Program-made: the position numbers and the translations under genes
NCBI GenBank assembly: GCA_022747635.1
Contig: JAKTNV010000004.1
Span: 91,216,052-91,280,051 of the forward strand
Reading direction: 5' to 3'
DNA: 64,000 nt
DNA from: Hetaerina americana
Taxonomy: Eukaryota; Arthropoda; Insecta; Odonata; Calopterygidae
The notes under the pieces: generated by a model
What the model was told of the DNA's origin: nothing
The model's database searches: none
Seen by the model: the letters and a program-made list of their open reading frames with translations, nothing else
Shown here: in pieces, positions 11,251 to 25,253 of the stretch
Numbering within the stretch: position 1 is the first letter of the stretch
Layout of the letters: each line of letters begins with the position of its first letter

Positions 11251-13399
11251 TCATGAGTTGTGAATACTAAAATTCTCTTCTTGAGGCATTATGAATGGTC
11301 TCTTGCATTCATGTGCGTTTTCAAATATCCACGCATTTTATTTGACTATGAATTGAAATTTTAAAATACGTTTCCTTACGAGCTACCCGTTCAGAGAGTA
11401 TTTGAAATAACCGACCCTTCAAAAGGGTTCAGTCAAATATTAAAGTAAATATATCGTAGATGAACCCATTAAATTAAATGAAATCCCGGATTTAACTCAT
11501 CATCGAGGTCGGTTGAATTTACATATCAAAACGTAAGCAAAAACTGAAACCAATAAAATATTATTCCTAGGAAATGTAATAAACAGAAATTTTTAAAATC
11601 AAGTAATCGGAAAGAAGTATTTGGATGATATAATCGTAAATACCATTGAACTTCAATTTGTTTAAAGAGATGAAGGTTGAGAATTATTTTCTGTTACAGA
11701 CCAAATTTTTACAAATTGCACTTAGAATTTCTAATATTAGCTACAAATGGATGGCTACGAAGATATTTTATTTGGTGTATCAAACTGATAGAGGGTTTAT
11801 GGCTTAAAAATTCTGATTTGGACTCATTTTAGGTCGCAAAACTCAATTTTACATTCGCGTTCAACATCTGAAATGACATTGTATTAGACTCCTTCGTATT
11901 TCGATGGGATCTTTAATCTAATTTCAGTCTATTAGAAACCAAATTAAACCTCAACTCGGTCGGCTCTATACGCCATTTCAATGTCGTAGAAAATTGAAGA
12001 ACGCGGTATGACTGTGCACATTTCGTCATTAGATCAATCTGCGTTCGGAGACTAAATATGCAGCGGAGCCACAACCAGTGGGAAAGCGTCGATTGGATAG
12101 GGCTTCGGAGGTTTGGTCTGAAGAAGAGGGGGTCCTGACAGGTGAAGGGGGTTGCGTAGGCAGAGAGAAGTTTGAAGGTAAAGCTTTTAAGTTGGAAGGA
12201 TCGAGGGTGGGAGGATCGAGATGGGAGCGAGAGGGAGGGAAGGTTAGTTTTCTGAGGGAAAGGTTCCCGAGTTCTGAGTGTGAAGGGAATGGAAATTAGC
12301 GACGGGTTGGCGGAAGGAAGGCAGCAGGGGGCAGAAGGGAGCCGAGGGGGGCTGGAGGTGAGGGGAGGTCGAAGGGAAGAACCCTCGGTGATCAGGAGGC
12401 GGGAGAAAATCTGTGAGAATTCAAAGTAATGGCGGAGCTCTGCCAAAAAAAAAACTGTTTGATTCTATGAGACGATGAGAATTACTAAATCTAGGTTTAA
12501 AACACCTTTCCGTTACCTCCTTATTGCAGTGCCTTCTGGTCATCTTTGGTCAGATTAGCACGGGAAAAAGGGAATTGCCCGCTCTGCTCGTGTTTCCCTC
12601 GTTTGCAGAACTTGAAGGTTTCCGTCCGGAAATTAAAAATATGTCAGTCACTCGGAGGTGTCCACAACAGAAGTCGATATGCTCTCAGAAAAAGAGATTC
12701 CAGTCCGACTAAAATTTAACTGATTTAACTTAACACAGATTGAAATAATTAAAGTTTTTAAGTACATAATTAAATAAGTTAAAAATATATGCATGGAAGC
12801 GGAGTGACTCATTAAAGACTGGCTGAGTCAGAGAATAACTCCAATCGATTCCTATGAAAAATTCCGGCTGAGCCAATTTTTGGATACAAAAACGCCTTGG
12901 GGAGAAGCTGTCCCTCGACGGCCGGAACTTGAAATTTCACACGCACGGGAGTTAGCACGAAGTAACCTCCAAATATCCAACTCGATCAATATTCTACTTT
13001 TTTATTTCTACCATCAGAGGTTTTATGAAGACATGAATGTGGACGTCAAGAGACTAATCTTAAACACTAAAGATCGCAAAATACCTGAGATGGCTAAGGT
13101 TTTTGCCGGGAGTGTAAATGTGAACGGAGGCTGGGTGGACCCTGGCGATGGTGCGCACGTGTCTCTTCTAGTTATTTGCACTGAAAACGATAAGGGAGAC
13201 AAGCGAACGGTTCGCAGGGAAAAAAATCATCCCGTTTACCGAAATTGACTTCTTAGTGTTAGCTCTGAAAGATTACTTGAAAAGTTGCTCGAGCATCCAC
13301 GCAGGTAAATATAGAAGGCGTACGAGCATGGCACAGAATTTTACCAGAAGAAAATTCGACCTAATCCAAGCATTTGCCGTTTATGGTCCATTATGTAAG
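11251..13399. other. Unannotated stretch with a purine-rich island
   Basis: AT-rich sequence with a purine-rich island at about 12080-12400. A + strand frame of about 120 codons at 12880-13248 carries no motif I recognise, though it lies just upstream of a mariner relic and could be unrelated filler or a very decayed flank. Confidence 0.5.
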
Positions 13400-13957
13400 T
13401 ATTGCATGATTTAATTGTGACGCGATTATCCATGGTAGCGCGGTTAAATCAGTCGGGAAAAATGGTGGGGGGTCTGCCCTTCCAAACGCAGCCGAATGCC
13501 AGTTTGCTCCGAGCAGTCTTAACGGAAAGACGTGCCTCCACGTCAAGTGTGTTTTTCGACTTTGCAATGGAGCGTTCGCTTGACCATGGCAATGCCTTGA
13601 GCCACACGTCCTTCATCGTTACCAAATTCCTGGCCCGGAGCATGACGGTGGTCCCCCAGCCCCCTTATAGTCCCGACTAGGCTCCGTGTGACTTCGTTTT
13701 TGTTTCCCCGACTGAAGATAGAGCAGAAAGGAAAGCATTGGAAGACCGTGGCAAACATCCAAAAGCATGCTACAACGTGCCTGAGAAACATTCCTGTCGA
13801 GATCAGTTCAGGGTGCCTTCCAGCCGTGGCAGGCACGTCTTTGAAAGTGTGCTGATGCAGAGGAAGAGTTTTCGAAGAATTTTAAGCATTTTTATAAGTA
13901 CGATCAATAAAGCTATTTTTCCCAGAGAATGCGCATTACTTTTATCGTGGACCGTGT
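13400..13957 (+). pseudogene. Decayed mariner transposase, C-terminal half, with 3' end
   Basis: The translation carries mariner catalytic-core landmarks: HGNALSHTS (13581 on, for the usual HDNAPAHTS), then TVVPQPPYSPD ending at 13677, a stop, and APCDF, giving the DD34D-type third aspartate. After a frameshift the C-terminal end continues as NIQKHATTCLRNIPVE (13754-13801) and CADAEEEF (near 13843-13866). At the end, 'gcattacttttatcgtggacc' (about 13932-13952) resembles a mariner terminal repeat. The intact protein would cut and paste its own DNA at TA dinucleotides. Here HDN has become HGN, the frame is broken and the N-terminal half is not recognisable, so it is inactive. It differs in sequence from the mariner at 56611-57933. 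Confidence 0.75.
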
Positions 13958-16900
13958 GATTGCTTTAATCCTCCCTCTATGTCATCGGCAGTCGGAAATA
14001 TATTCCCGAAAAACGCACCGCTGTGAGTGGCGCATGGTGGCTGGTTAAGCGGCCGGCAAGATGAGAATAAGGTCAATAAGATCAAGTCGAATGAGTCGAA
14101 AGGACGGATGGTGTTGGGGGAGACAGGGGGGACGAGGAAGAGAGTTTAACGGTTGACGGGGGGAGAGGGTGTGAAGGGAAATGTGAAATGCAGGCAGGAA
14201 ATTAAGTTATTGGTTCCGAGTTGCAAGTGGGACGGGGGTAAGGGATGAGGGCAGCAGCCTTTCAAAGGGCAGCAGGCAGGAAGTCTCTCGGAATTGGGAT
14301 ACGGACGGACGGCCGTAGCGAGGCGGGACCTTGGGACGGCAAAATAGGTGGCTTTGTGACGAGAACGGATGGAGGCTGTGGGGAGGGCTGACATCAAGGG
14401 GGGGGGTAGTGGGCGGCGATGTCAGTTACTTTCGATCCCCTGCGACAGGGGCGATTTTCAAAACAGAACGAGAGCGGAGTCCCGTACTTATTGAGGGAGA
14501 GAAATCCATATTCCTTGTTGCTGGAAAGCAAGGCAACAAACACTAAGAACGAGAGATAAATTTTAGTTTCTTATCCATTTGGCAACACTAATAGTAGAAT
14601 TTTCAGAATTTATTTTTATATTTTTACAATTTCCAAATAGTTTTAAATTAATTATATTACATTCAAATAAATCACGTCTAATTTGTATGGCTCTATGCAT
14701 TAAGTTTTCTTATTTATATTTGAAAAAAACATATAACGAATCAAATAACACAATTCAACTCCCACTCATTAGTAGCCAGGCTCATAGATTTAGAAGCAAG
14801 TTCAAAACTTTGGCATAAGTATGTAACTGCAATCAGAGCTGAGAAAATTAATGGTTGGATAACATAATTATATCGAAATATAACAGTTATTTAAAAAAAT
14901 GTCTTTACACTGCCATTCCATAAGGGTAAAATCTGGAAATTTTTAATGAACTACCTTCGGGCAATAAAAATATTTTCGCAAGGGAGGCCTATATAAAGGA
15001 AAAAATTAAAGAAGCATTGAAAAGTCGCCAATTAGGTCGCCCTTATAGCGTTGGGAAGGGCATGTGGCACTATTGAGAGATGCTTGTCAAAATTAACGAA
15101 TCAAGCCGTCCCCAGATCATTGACCTAAAGATTATGTCCTTGAAACGCGCGGCGAATGACACGCTTCAGGCTTTTAAACGGAGAGAGGATCAATGACTGT
15201 TGAAGCAACATTCTTGCCGAGACAAAGAGTGTGAGAAAAGGAAGTTGAAAAAATGAGCTACTATTAGAGAGAAAAGAGCAGGAATAAAGAAAGAGGAAGG
15301 AGGAGGAGTTTGTGGTAGGGTGTGATGATGTGGCGCCGTAGGAGGAATGCATAACACAGAGGGGAGGGACCGAGAACGGGACAAGGGGGGTGGACGAGAC
15401 GAGTGAGTAGAATGACGGGGGAGGGATAGAGGAGTGAACACCTTGAGGCAAGGGATAAGACGAGGACAGTGATGGAAAGAATGACTCGAATGAGAAGATA
15501 TAAAGATTAATTTTGGTATGAAATTACCATCAAGGGAAATGAATGCTGAAAAAATCACGAAAAGACATTGATGAAGCACATGATCTTAGAGAAGTGTAAG
15601 AGCCTCGGTACAAATGTGACAACTAAGGATGAAAAATTCATTCAGGGGAAAATAACGATGGAAAGTGTTTTATTAATTCTAAGGATCAATCTTGGTAAAA
15701 ATATATCGTAATAAGTTTGAGAAAAATAAGGGATGCAAACATTATAAATGGCAAATATCACACAATCATAAAATAATGGAGTAAACCATGTACCTCCCAC
15801 TCTTAAGCCTAGGTCCTCGCCCTACTATGTACCAAAATAATTGTTTCATATTTGATTTTATGAGGACGTCCTGATTAGGTAAGAAATTAATCTATGATGG
15901 AGTCAAATTGTCAATTGATGTTTTGACGAAATGGTTACGATACATATAAATAATAGAATATTATTTTTAAGACTCTGACGTCAAACGATGGCTGATGATT
16001 CAGAGGGTGTTCACAGAGACATCGAAATTAAAATCAGCTCTCGTGTTTGTGGTGAATTTTAGAAACGTAAATGAATGCGGATGAGGTCAGTGACCTACCG
16101 GAGCAAAATACAAACAACGGAGCACTTATGCGCACCAAGGTGGCGGAGGCGAGCTTTGCGAGTGCATACGAATCGGAGATTAGGAAACACAGTGAGGGGT
16201 GAGTCGGAAACGGCGTTTTTGGAAGTGAGAAGGACCTGTTTGGGTGAAGGGATGCAGGGCATGCTAAGGCGAAGGTTTTCGGTCGTAATGTAAGGGGTGT
16301 GGAAATTGGAAGGGGGCTTCGCACACTGCGTTTAAAAACGAGGTTGGAGGAACAGGAGGGAAGAACGTCGGGAGATGAGATGAAATTTCGAAGGAGGAGA
16401 GATGTAGGCGGAGGTTGCGCCAGGCGGCAGGGTTGAGGGGGGGGGGATGAAAGGGAAGTGAGCGGGAGAAGGAGGCGGGCCCGGCCGAGACGACAAGACT
16501 GCCGGTGTGATAGGGGCCTTAATTGGAAGTTTGCCTGTGACAGGGCTTCAAAATCTTCAGTGAGAGGATCAGTGTGAAATAAAGGTTTGGAAAATGCGGG
16601 GAAGCGGGAGGTCTTTCGGAGAGGGGGTTTGTGGGGTGCGGAGTGAGGGGCCGGAGGAGCGACTCGGATGAGGAGGCCGCATTTGGGGATAATAAAATGG
16701 GGCCACGGGGAGGGGGTGAGGCGGAAGATTGAGGGTTTGGCGGGTAGAAAGGGATCCAGATGGGAAATGGAGGCAAGAATTGCACACTGAAGGGCTGCCG
16801 CGTGAGAAAATGGACAATATCAGCTTTCCATTTGCATTTAAAGAGTTGTCTTAAAAGAAAAAAGCAAAAGCGTTTGTTCATATGAAACAATTTAAACAGA

Positions 16901-19900
16901 AAAACAGAAGAAAATAAAGGGATACTATAATATGGCAATAGAAATTGACGATAATACGCAGCTATAAGATTATCAATCTGCTACCCTGAGATATTTCGGG
17001 AGATAAATCCTAATAAAATGAGGAAATCCAAATAGACATAATATCACATCGATATCTAGGAAATAAATCGTTTTATCAGAAAATTTCTCGTCCCTAACGC
17101 CTTGGCTTTTTATCCGAATTGACTGGAACAGTTTTTTCACCCTGCAAAAATTTTAAAGCTCCTTTATTTGATGGTACTTTATGGCACAAAGTGAAAATTT
17201 TAACCATGAATATACTGAATGTTATCTCAAAAATTATACTGCAATTTAATTTCCCATTATTTTTTATGATTTGCATAATATACAAAATACCTTTTAATCA
17301 CATAACACTGGAACTATGACATTACCTTTATCTAAATATGCAGCTTATAATCGACCGTAACAAATTAGTCCGAGATATGAAGTAGAAATTTCAGTTCTCC
17401 ACTACGCTTGAATACAATGGAGTAATCTTCATATGAGTAAATATTCACCGATAAAAACTATTGGGCATATGCATATATTTTAAAAGCCATGGGATACCTG
17501 CAATACAACATTTTCCGTTGGATCAAAAATCATGGATTTATGATGTCAAATATAGAGTGAAGTTAGTGACATGACAGATTCAGGAGGAAAGATAATAAAA
17601 ATGGGAAAAAAGTCTTTCCCAAACGGATCGGCTTGGCATTTTATAGAAATAGCTCCCCACACTGATGATCCGGGTTCTGATCCCAGCAATGGGACATTTC
17701 CAAAGATATCCCAAACTTCCTTGCTCAGCTTGAATGTGGACATAGCTTCCAAGCAATCGGAAGAGACATTTAAGAGTGGAGTCTATCTAGACCTTTTTTC
17801 GGAGAAGTCTGTTTTCCATGGCCGATTTCCGCGAACCCTTCCATCAATTGCCTAAAATCCTAACTGAAGCTATCCTTGCCCATAATTCTACGCCATGGCA
17901 ACAAACCCAAATGAGCTTCCGGGTGCCTCCTCTCAACACTAATCCCATTGTGATGTTACGACAGAGTGCATTTTATAATCGATCCTTGAGTGTCTCAATG
18001 TCGTATGTAAAATTAGTTCCAACTGTGGACTCGTTCAGAAATGCAGGAGGACGGAATGATGGACACAGCCGTACAATAAAAGCGATCCATGGGAGGGGTC
18101 TGAAGGAGGATGGCCCGAGTGACACTTGACCCTCTCGGAGCTGAAACTCGCCGCGTCCAGGCATGGGGAGGTGGGAGGCGGAGGGGGGTCCGGTCTCTCG
18201 TTGGCGTCGGATGCCGCGAGATGTAAGGATGGCAGTATGGGGGTCAGGCAGGAGAGCGTGGTCGGGCTCTCCAGTGGGGATTATGAAATTTGTGCGTACA
18301 GGTTGAAACATAGGCGTGAAGGGTTGATTTTAGAACGAACACGGTTTTAATATACGACGGGTCTTTTTGGGTCACATATGAAAGTAGTAATTAAGGAATC
18401 GGTGTAAATTCATCAAGTACCTCAAAATTTGTCAATAACTGTCACAACATGAAATTCACTATTACGGGGATCTTTCATACGTCTGTATGCAATGGTTTAG
18501 TAACGGAAAGATTTGAGAAAGGTAATAATAGAGATTACACGATGAGAAGATTGCTAAGACTTCACAGGATATCGGCATAGATGTTGATGCAACCGACTGA
18601 AATATTAGGATCTACATCTCGCTTCTCACGCGAGTGCAATTAATGTGATCATGTTACGAATTTCGCGAATGCAGGAAATTTCGCGATCACGACGAAATCA
18701 AAGTTAAACATACCGTCATCTTTGGTAGAACGTCCTCGCAGTCATTCATCTTCCCTAAAACGACTATCGCTTCATTAATCACATTCATCATTCCATGCAT
18801 TCGCATAATTAAAGCCTGTTTCTGTAACAACATACACCACGCGCCCACAAGGCGTATTGCAGGGTATGACGCAGTCGCTTATCCAAGAGGAGAGTTGAGT
18901 CATGGGGGATGGGAGGTGGAAGGTGGGCGGGAGGGGTGAGGAGGAGGGTTTTGATCCGAATTGGTTCCGAGGCGATGAGTTGAGAAATGGGGAGCGGAAA
19001 CGCGGGAAGCGTGAAGCAGAGTGGTTGGGGGAAGCGGTGGAGTAGGAGGGGTTCAGAACGACGTGAGAAAGTATTGGAGGGGGTGGATGGTGTGTGGGGG
19101 AGTGGGGGTCGCCCTTGAAAATAAAGGACAATGAATTCAGGAGGCGAGAGAGGAAAAAATTAATGAAAAATCCGGAAGACGGTGTGGGGGTGATTGAAAA
19201 AAATGGAGAAGGGTGATGGAATAAAAAAAAAAGGGTTGCCAAAGTTTGATGATGGCAAAGCCCTCCACGCATCGAAAGAAGTGCTGTCGATTAATTCATT
19301 CCTGCGCAGCTTTGTTCGAATCGAAAATAAAATGAAAATGAAAAAAAAAACTGATGAAGTCATTTCTCCATTGTTGGTGATGATAACGGAGATTATTCGG
19401 CAAGCATTTCTTCTGTCAATTTGACGTCACCCACCTGTAGTAACTAGTCCTCGGCAGAGAACATGGCTCCTATTGAACATGACTGAAAAATAACATTGCA
19501 TGTAGGAAGTGGTGACATTATAATCCGGAAGCGGTTCTAGTAATACTATTTTTCCGAAAAAAATCTGATATATCTTAGTTTTTCAGTGAGTATTAAACAC
19601 TTACACAACAACTTGTAAAAATATCGAAAAAATAACAAAGAACTTTTTGCCCACAAAAGCCAGAAAGGACAAGAAATAATCTTCCTATTTTGCGTCTGAA
19701 AGATGCATACGACATAGCATTACTTTGAATATCATTACCATTCCATAGTATGTATTTAAGCACTGTAATTTTAAAGTCAATAAAAAACCGATCGCTCGAT
19801 ATAAACACTGTACCAAACGAAACGATGCGCAGGTAATTTCAAATGGATTCTACTTAATTCGATATGGATACATATTTATAATCGAAACAATTAATAACAA

Positions 19901-20146
19901 CATTTTATTCCATTGAGAGCGTCCATATTTATCATTTTTGAGCTTTACTCTTATAGAGTAAAATTGAAGTTTTAGGAATAAGTTGGACGGCGATAGCAAC
20001 AGGAAATGTTAATTCACTCATTAGGACAGCTTTTATGGATTCTTAGTTTACTTTTAAACGCTTCTCTCAAATTAAATACAATTACCTTGGAAAACGGTAA
20101 AGAGACATATGTCATCAAAGTGTAAATTAAAATAAACAAAGAAAAC

Positions 20147-20148
<2 letters not shown>
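13958..20148. other. Unannotated stretch with several purine-rich islands
   Basis: No gene recognised. Purine-rich islands on the + strand occur at about 14110-14410, 15200-15440, 16370-16760, 18150-18270 and 18880-19110, separated by AT-rich sequence. Open frames of 100-165 codons on the minus strand over these islands are rich in S, P, L and F, as expected from pyrimidine-rich low-complexity sequence. A small pair of ATTTCGCGA words near 18658 and 18676 is noted separately. Confidence 0.5.
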
Positions 20149-20226
<78 letters not shown>

Positions 20227-20270
20227 TTGCAAGCATATATATATATACATATATATACATACATATATAT
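20149..20270. repeat. (TA)n tract with degenerate tail
   Basis: About 77 bases of TA repeat (20149-20225), then 'cttgcaagc', then a second short TA/TACA tract (20236-20270) ended by 'cttgcagg'. The flanking words acttgcaa and acttgcag bracket the second tract. Confidence 0.95.
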
Positions 20271-23200
20271 ACTTGCAGGTTTCACTTCGTGGAAGTGCTT
20301 GATGCCCATGTTAAAAGAGTTTCTAATTTTACACAGACTTACTTACTTTCGTCCGTGGAAAATTACAAACTCTTCTTAAAACAATAATAGCTAAGTGAAG
20401 GTAGGCAAATAGATTTCGTAGAATTAATTAGAGATCAACTCTGGAATTAATCAGTTTATGGAATCCTACCATTGCTTTTTTACTAAAAGGTCATTAGCAT
20501 AATGATGCTGTTGAGAAAGCTAGAGCCATCTACCGGTATATTTGTATTAATATTTCATCAAAAGGTTAAATGAAGTTTTGTTCCAAAATATTAATGGAAT
20601 TAGTAAATATTAGTTTAACAAGAGAGTTTGACATGCACTAACTGAATGATACAATTGGGTGTGACAACGGGTCTACCGACAATTATTCGCCAATTAATGA
20701 AATTTTACTGCACAAATTGCAATGATTTCTCACACGTACTCAAGAGCAGATAGAATATACACAATGTAACTTAATATGACTGAAAAATCTAAACCAAAAA
20801 CAAGATATGTCAATTAATGTGTTAAACCCAGTTATCTGAATTAATGATTGGAAAACATTTTATATTAAAAGTAAGTATCGTAGTGGGGGAGATGAATAGG
20901 AAATTCGCTTCCGTTTACTAGCGAGTAGACGCTGAAAAAAAACTATTGGAAGAAGATAAGTAGTGATTGATAAATGATCAAATATCAAAAATAAAATGTC
21001 GTAAGGACTTGATTAAATCTCCAGTGGATGAATAAGTTTTAAAATCACCTAAAACTGTGCTACTGTCTTTGAGTGAAACAAAAGAGGATGTCAGATTGGA
21101 TCGAGGGGTGCGAAGGTGTACTGTGAGGGCGTGGGAGGGGAAGTTAGGTGTGACGCGGAGAAGGGGAGGAGCTGCAAAGGAGTCGATTAAAGATGGCCTC
21201 GGGAGGAAGCAGTAATTTCCCCGAATGCCTCGCAGGGTAAACAAGAAATACAGAGAAAATGAGCCCAAGAAGCCGTATAATTAAAGAGCAAAAAGAAATT
21301 GTGCATATTTACGGAAGATATATCTGACGAAAGAGCTCGAGGTATCTGTTGAGAAATGTTGCATGAGATTGAGGAAACTGGCCGAGACGATAAGAGGCCA
21401 GGTCATATCAGGTAAAGACGGTACCGACGGTGAATTTATACAACGTTTTATTTGCATTTTAAGAATTGAAATGTAACATGTGGAATCGAGCGTTATCAGT
21501 GGGCTTGAAAAGAAATTAAAATTCAAGTTGATATAGTGACACACGGATACTACCAAAGGAGATAGAATTCGTTTCCAACGTAGGATTGATAGCTGTGTTA
21601 AATCGGATATTGAATACGTTCAAGTCACTCGAGTATGACCCCATATCTTGAAACAATAAGTTGGAAATGGATTGACGTCAAATGGAAATGGTAAATACAG
21701 TGCTTTCACCAAGGTAATAAACATGTTTAAAGAGCAACACTGTATCACGTAATAGGACGAAAGTTGTAAAGAAGTCTTCTGCCGAGAAGAGTTTCTACAC
21801 CATTGTGCCGACAAAATAATCCCAATCGGGAATCCAAGCCCACCAAATGGTCTTCAGGCACTGTATCACATCATGCAATGCAAATAAAGCGCGCTTAATT
21901 CACCCGTCCAGGGTGACATTAGTACAACTTGGTATACTCTTGCATGGACGCATTCACTCTAAACTACGTTTACATATTGCTCCTATCAATTTGGCATATT
22001 CCCATTGATTTCCGATGAACAGATGAAGGTAGACGTGCAAAATACGGAAATTGTGTCACAGCTTGCAAGATTTAATCGACCAATCATGGATATATTGACG
22101 AACCTTGACCAGGCCCTGGGCGTGCCCGGAAAATGATAGGATATAATCAGGAAATTTATGAGATTTCCAATATTTTTTTATTTACCCGGGTTCATGAAGC
22201 TACGATTCAAAAATGCTGATATTTAAAGCTTTAAATTACGATAGAGTAATTGATAGAAGAAATTTTCAATTCAATAATGGAATATCTTGCATGAGCATAC
22301 ACGGGAATCATTAATGAATACCTTTCCTCCGCATATTCGTGGGTTTCGTTTGAATCAAAAAATAAAATTACCGCACAGGTAACACATGAAATTTGCAAAG
22401 ATCTTGATTCTATGCTTTTCATATGCTTCACTCTATCTTTTCTCTTGTAACTCATCCCGTCGGCCTCGATTTTGAACGGTGAGTTTTCCAGTGAAAATCC
22501 ACGATTATCTGAGATGTAGCTAAACACCCATAAATATACACCTTTAAAACATTTAAGGATATTAAATTTTCCGTAAATTATGCCAAAACTTTTGAAATCG
22601 AATTATTATCGAGTAAAATGATGCAATATAAAAGAAGAGGTTCTTTGTTCCATCCTCCAGGACCAATAATAAAAACACCGGGCTTAATTAATTGCTGGAA
22701 ATCATTTTACTTCCTACTGATTCAATACATAATTATAATTTAAAATTAAAACATTTTTAATTAGACCTTATAAAAAGAAAAAACTTGAAGGTGATGATAT
22801 TATTGGAAATAAAAAGGAAAATATTGCTATGACTAGAATTTAAGCTCCATTAGACATGCAAGTACACAATATTTGAAATACGAATACAGAAATCATGGAA
22901 GTTAAAGTATAAATACATTGTAACAAAGTCTGGATATAAATATAAAATTTCATCAATGCAGTAGGCATCTTCAACTGCTAAATTTTAATAACTACATTTT
23001 ACGAGTGAGTTTCAAATGAAATTTATGTCTAACATTATTAAGGAAAAGACAAACGGTTGATTACATTTTTCAACCATAGTTGGTACTGCATAAATTGATG
23101 TGATTTAACTATTTATAATTTTAAGGAGCAGGCGAAAAATATTGTTTAGGTAATATTCATAGAGAACTATTGCAATAAAAGTATTACATTACGCAATTTT

Positions 23201-24302
23201 TCCTTTGAATACAAACACTCGCCATGTTTTTCATTTTATTCCTCCTTTGTTTAAATATCCTGTTTTACCCTCGTCAGTCACCTTCATTTGTCTGGCTTTC
23301 TCTTAGTCTGGCCCCTTATCATTAACACATTTCCATTTCACCTCCGTCATCTACATAAGGGTTAAATCCTGGGACTTAATATTACGTCTGGGTTTGTTGG
23401 ATAGTGGGGAACTAATTGACTGCTTTCGTCTAAGCATGCCGTGAAACTTAAATGAACTGGACGCAGGTGAACAAGGGGCTTGAATGAGCGGCGAGGAATG
23501 GGTTTTACATCAAAATATGGTCTGAGGGTAATGAGTCTGGAGGGCTGAGGGTATTGGATGTGTCGAGGCACGAGGCGTGCTTTCTTTTTCAACCTGCCTC
23601 GCCCCCGGACAAGTCTCCGTGGATGCATGATCTCTTTGACCGCTCACACCGGAGCGATCATGACACCGAAGGCTTATGAGAAGCCGGGAGGCACTAAAAG
23701 TAGGCCATATTGCTGAAAGATTGATAATAAAGACGAGATAAATGAGAAGGCTATCACAATTACAAGTTAGAAAATTGGGTGCCCCTGGTGACTCCGATGA
23801 AGAGAGACGAAAATCTGTTTGACACATGAAGGTGTTGCTCGTATTATAGTAATCCAATGAAGGGTTTTAGATAGGGTGTACATTTTATTTTCCAAAGAGT
23901 GATATTACGGGAAGACTCGTATTTTCCACCTAAAAAAATCTAAAAATATATTGTATCGCAATTTAATCGAAAAATATTTTTAAAATAACCTGGGCACTCT
24001 TGCTTAAATCGGCATAAAAATATGTTACATAATTTTTGCGTCTTGCGTTGCATTAAAAAATAAATTCAAAAAAACTCAATCATGAAAGAGTTGACCTGAT
24101 TATGGTTTCAGTGACATGATAATGGTAACAGCTATATGTTGATTACTATTACTGGTTTTAAGACAGGAAACGTGTAATCATATGACACTTAAAGGTAAGA
24201 ATTTTGATGAAAACACATTTGACCACAAAAAATCCAAAATGCTGTGAAAAATGGCGGAACGTTCCATGGACCAAAAGAATATACCTTTTACATAACATAA
24301 AG
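20271..24302. other. Unannotated AT-rich stretch
   Basis: No recognisable gene, RNA or transposon. A GC-richer section at about 23370-23680 has no identifiable coding content. Confidence 0.55.
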
Positions 24303-24609
<307 letters not shown>

Positions 24610-25194
24610 TACACATCTAGCCATGTATTTTACCTGCTGAAGTGCCAACTTTGCCCTGCCTATTATATTGGACACCCCTTAATATTAGAATTAACAACCA
24701 CCGGGCCTCATGCAAGAATTCTTCCCTAATTGATATGCTCCATATCCTCTAACACGCCTCCGAACACAACACTCCCTTTGATAAATGCTATAGTGTATCC
24801 ATGTTAGCATCCCTCCCACCCTCTGATCCTCCTCTGAAACTCAAAACATTAGAACAACCCTTCATCTGGCTCTTGGAGTCCTGGAATTGGTCAGGAATCA
24901 ATGTTAGACATCAATTACCCTGCTCCAAAAATATTTTCAACCCCCCTCCACCCCCTCACCATCTACATTTTCCCCACCCTTCAAACGCTGCCTTTCCAAA
25001 CCCTTCCCTTCCGAATTCTCTCCCCACCTTCCCCTTCCAACCATCACTTCAGTCCTCGTATTCCCTTCAGTTCTATCCCTCTCTTCCTTGATGAAGGTGG
25101 CTGCGACCACCGAAAATTCGAAAGATAGCGATTCTCCCTTTTTTGCGTGTTTCTGTGTTTTTGTCTGTGCCCACTAGTGCTAAATACATTATAC

Positions 25195-25197
<3 letters not shown>
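24610..25197 (+). pseudogene. Penelope-like element fragment (GIY-YIG-type C-terminal region)
   Basis: The + strand translates to KCQLCPAYYIGHP near 24645-24680. Its C-x2-C-x3-YIG pattern resembles the zinc-finger and GIY-YIG endonuclease part of Penelope-like retroelements. About 170 bases on, LKLKTLEQPFIWLLESWNWSG and then INVR (24835-24908) fit the conserved C-terminal 'leu-rich ...W...GIN' block. The 3' end carries 'ttgatgaaggtggctgcgac' and then 'caccgaaaattcgaaag' before (TA)n at 25198. A homologous fragment occurs at 28940-29265, matching in the same two blocks. The frames are interrupted, so it is dead. The intact enzyme would be a reverse transcriptase with its own endonuclease. The assignment comes from recognised motifs and no database search. 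Confidence 0.55.

Positions 25198-25251
<54 letters not shown>
25198..25251. repeat. (TA)n tract at the 3' end of the Penelope-like fragment
   Basis: Pure TA repeat directly after 'atacattatacattta'. The 3' fragment at 63250-63358 ends with the closely similar 'gttacattta' and also runs into (TA)n. Confidence 0.95.

Positions 25252-25253
<2 letters not shown>

Noticed and set aside
11913..12446. 177-codon minus-strand open frame
   Set aside because: Same compositional cause: complement of a purine-rich island, no recognisable domain or splice context.
12880..13248. 122-codon + strand frame upstream of a mariner relic
   Set aside because: No match to mariner N-terminal blocks or other families I know; length is compatible with chance.
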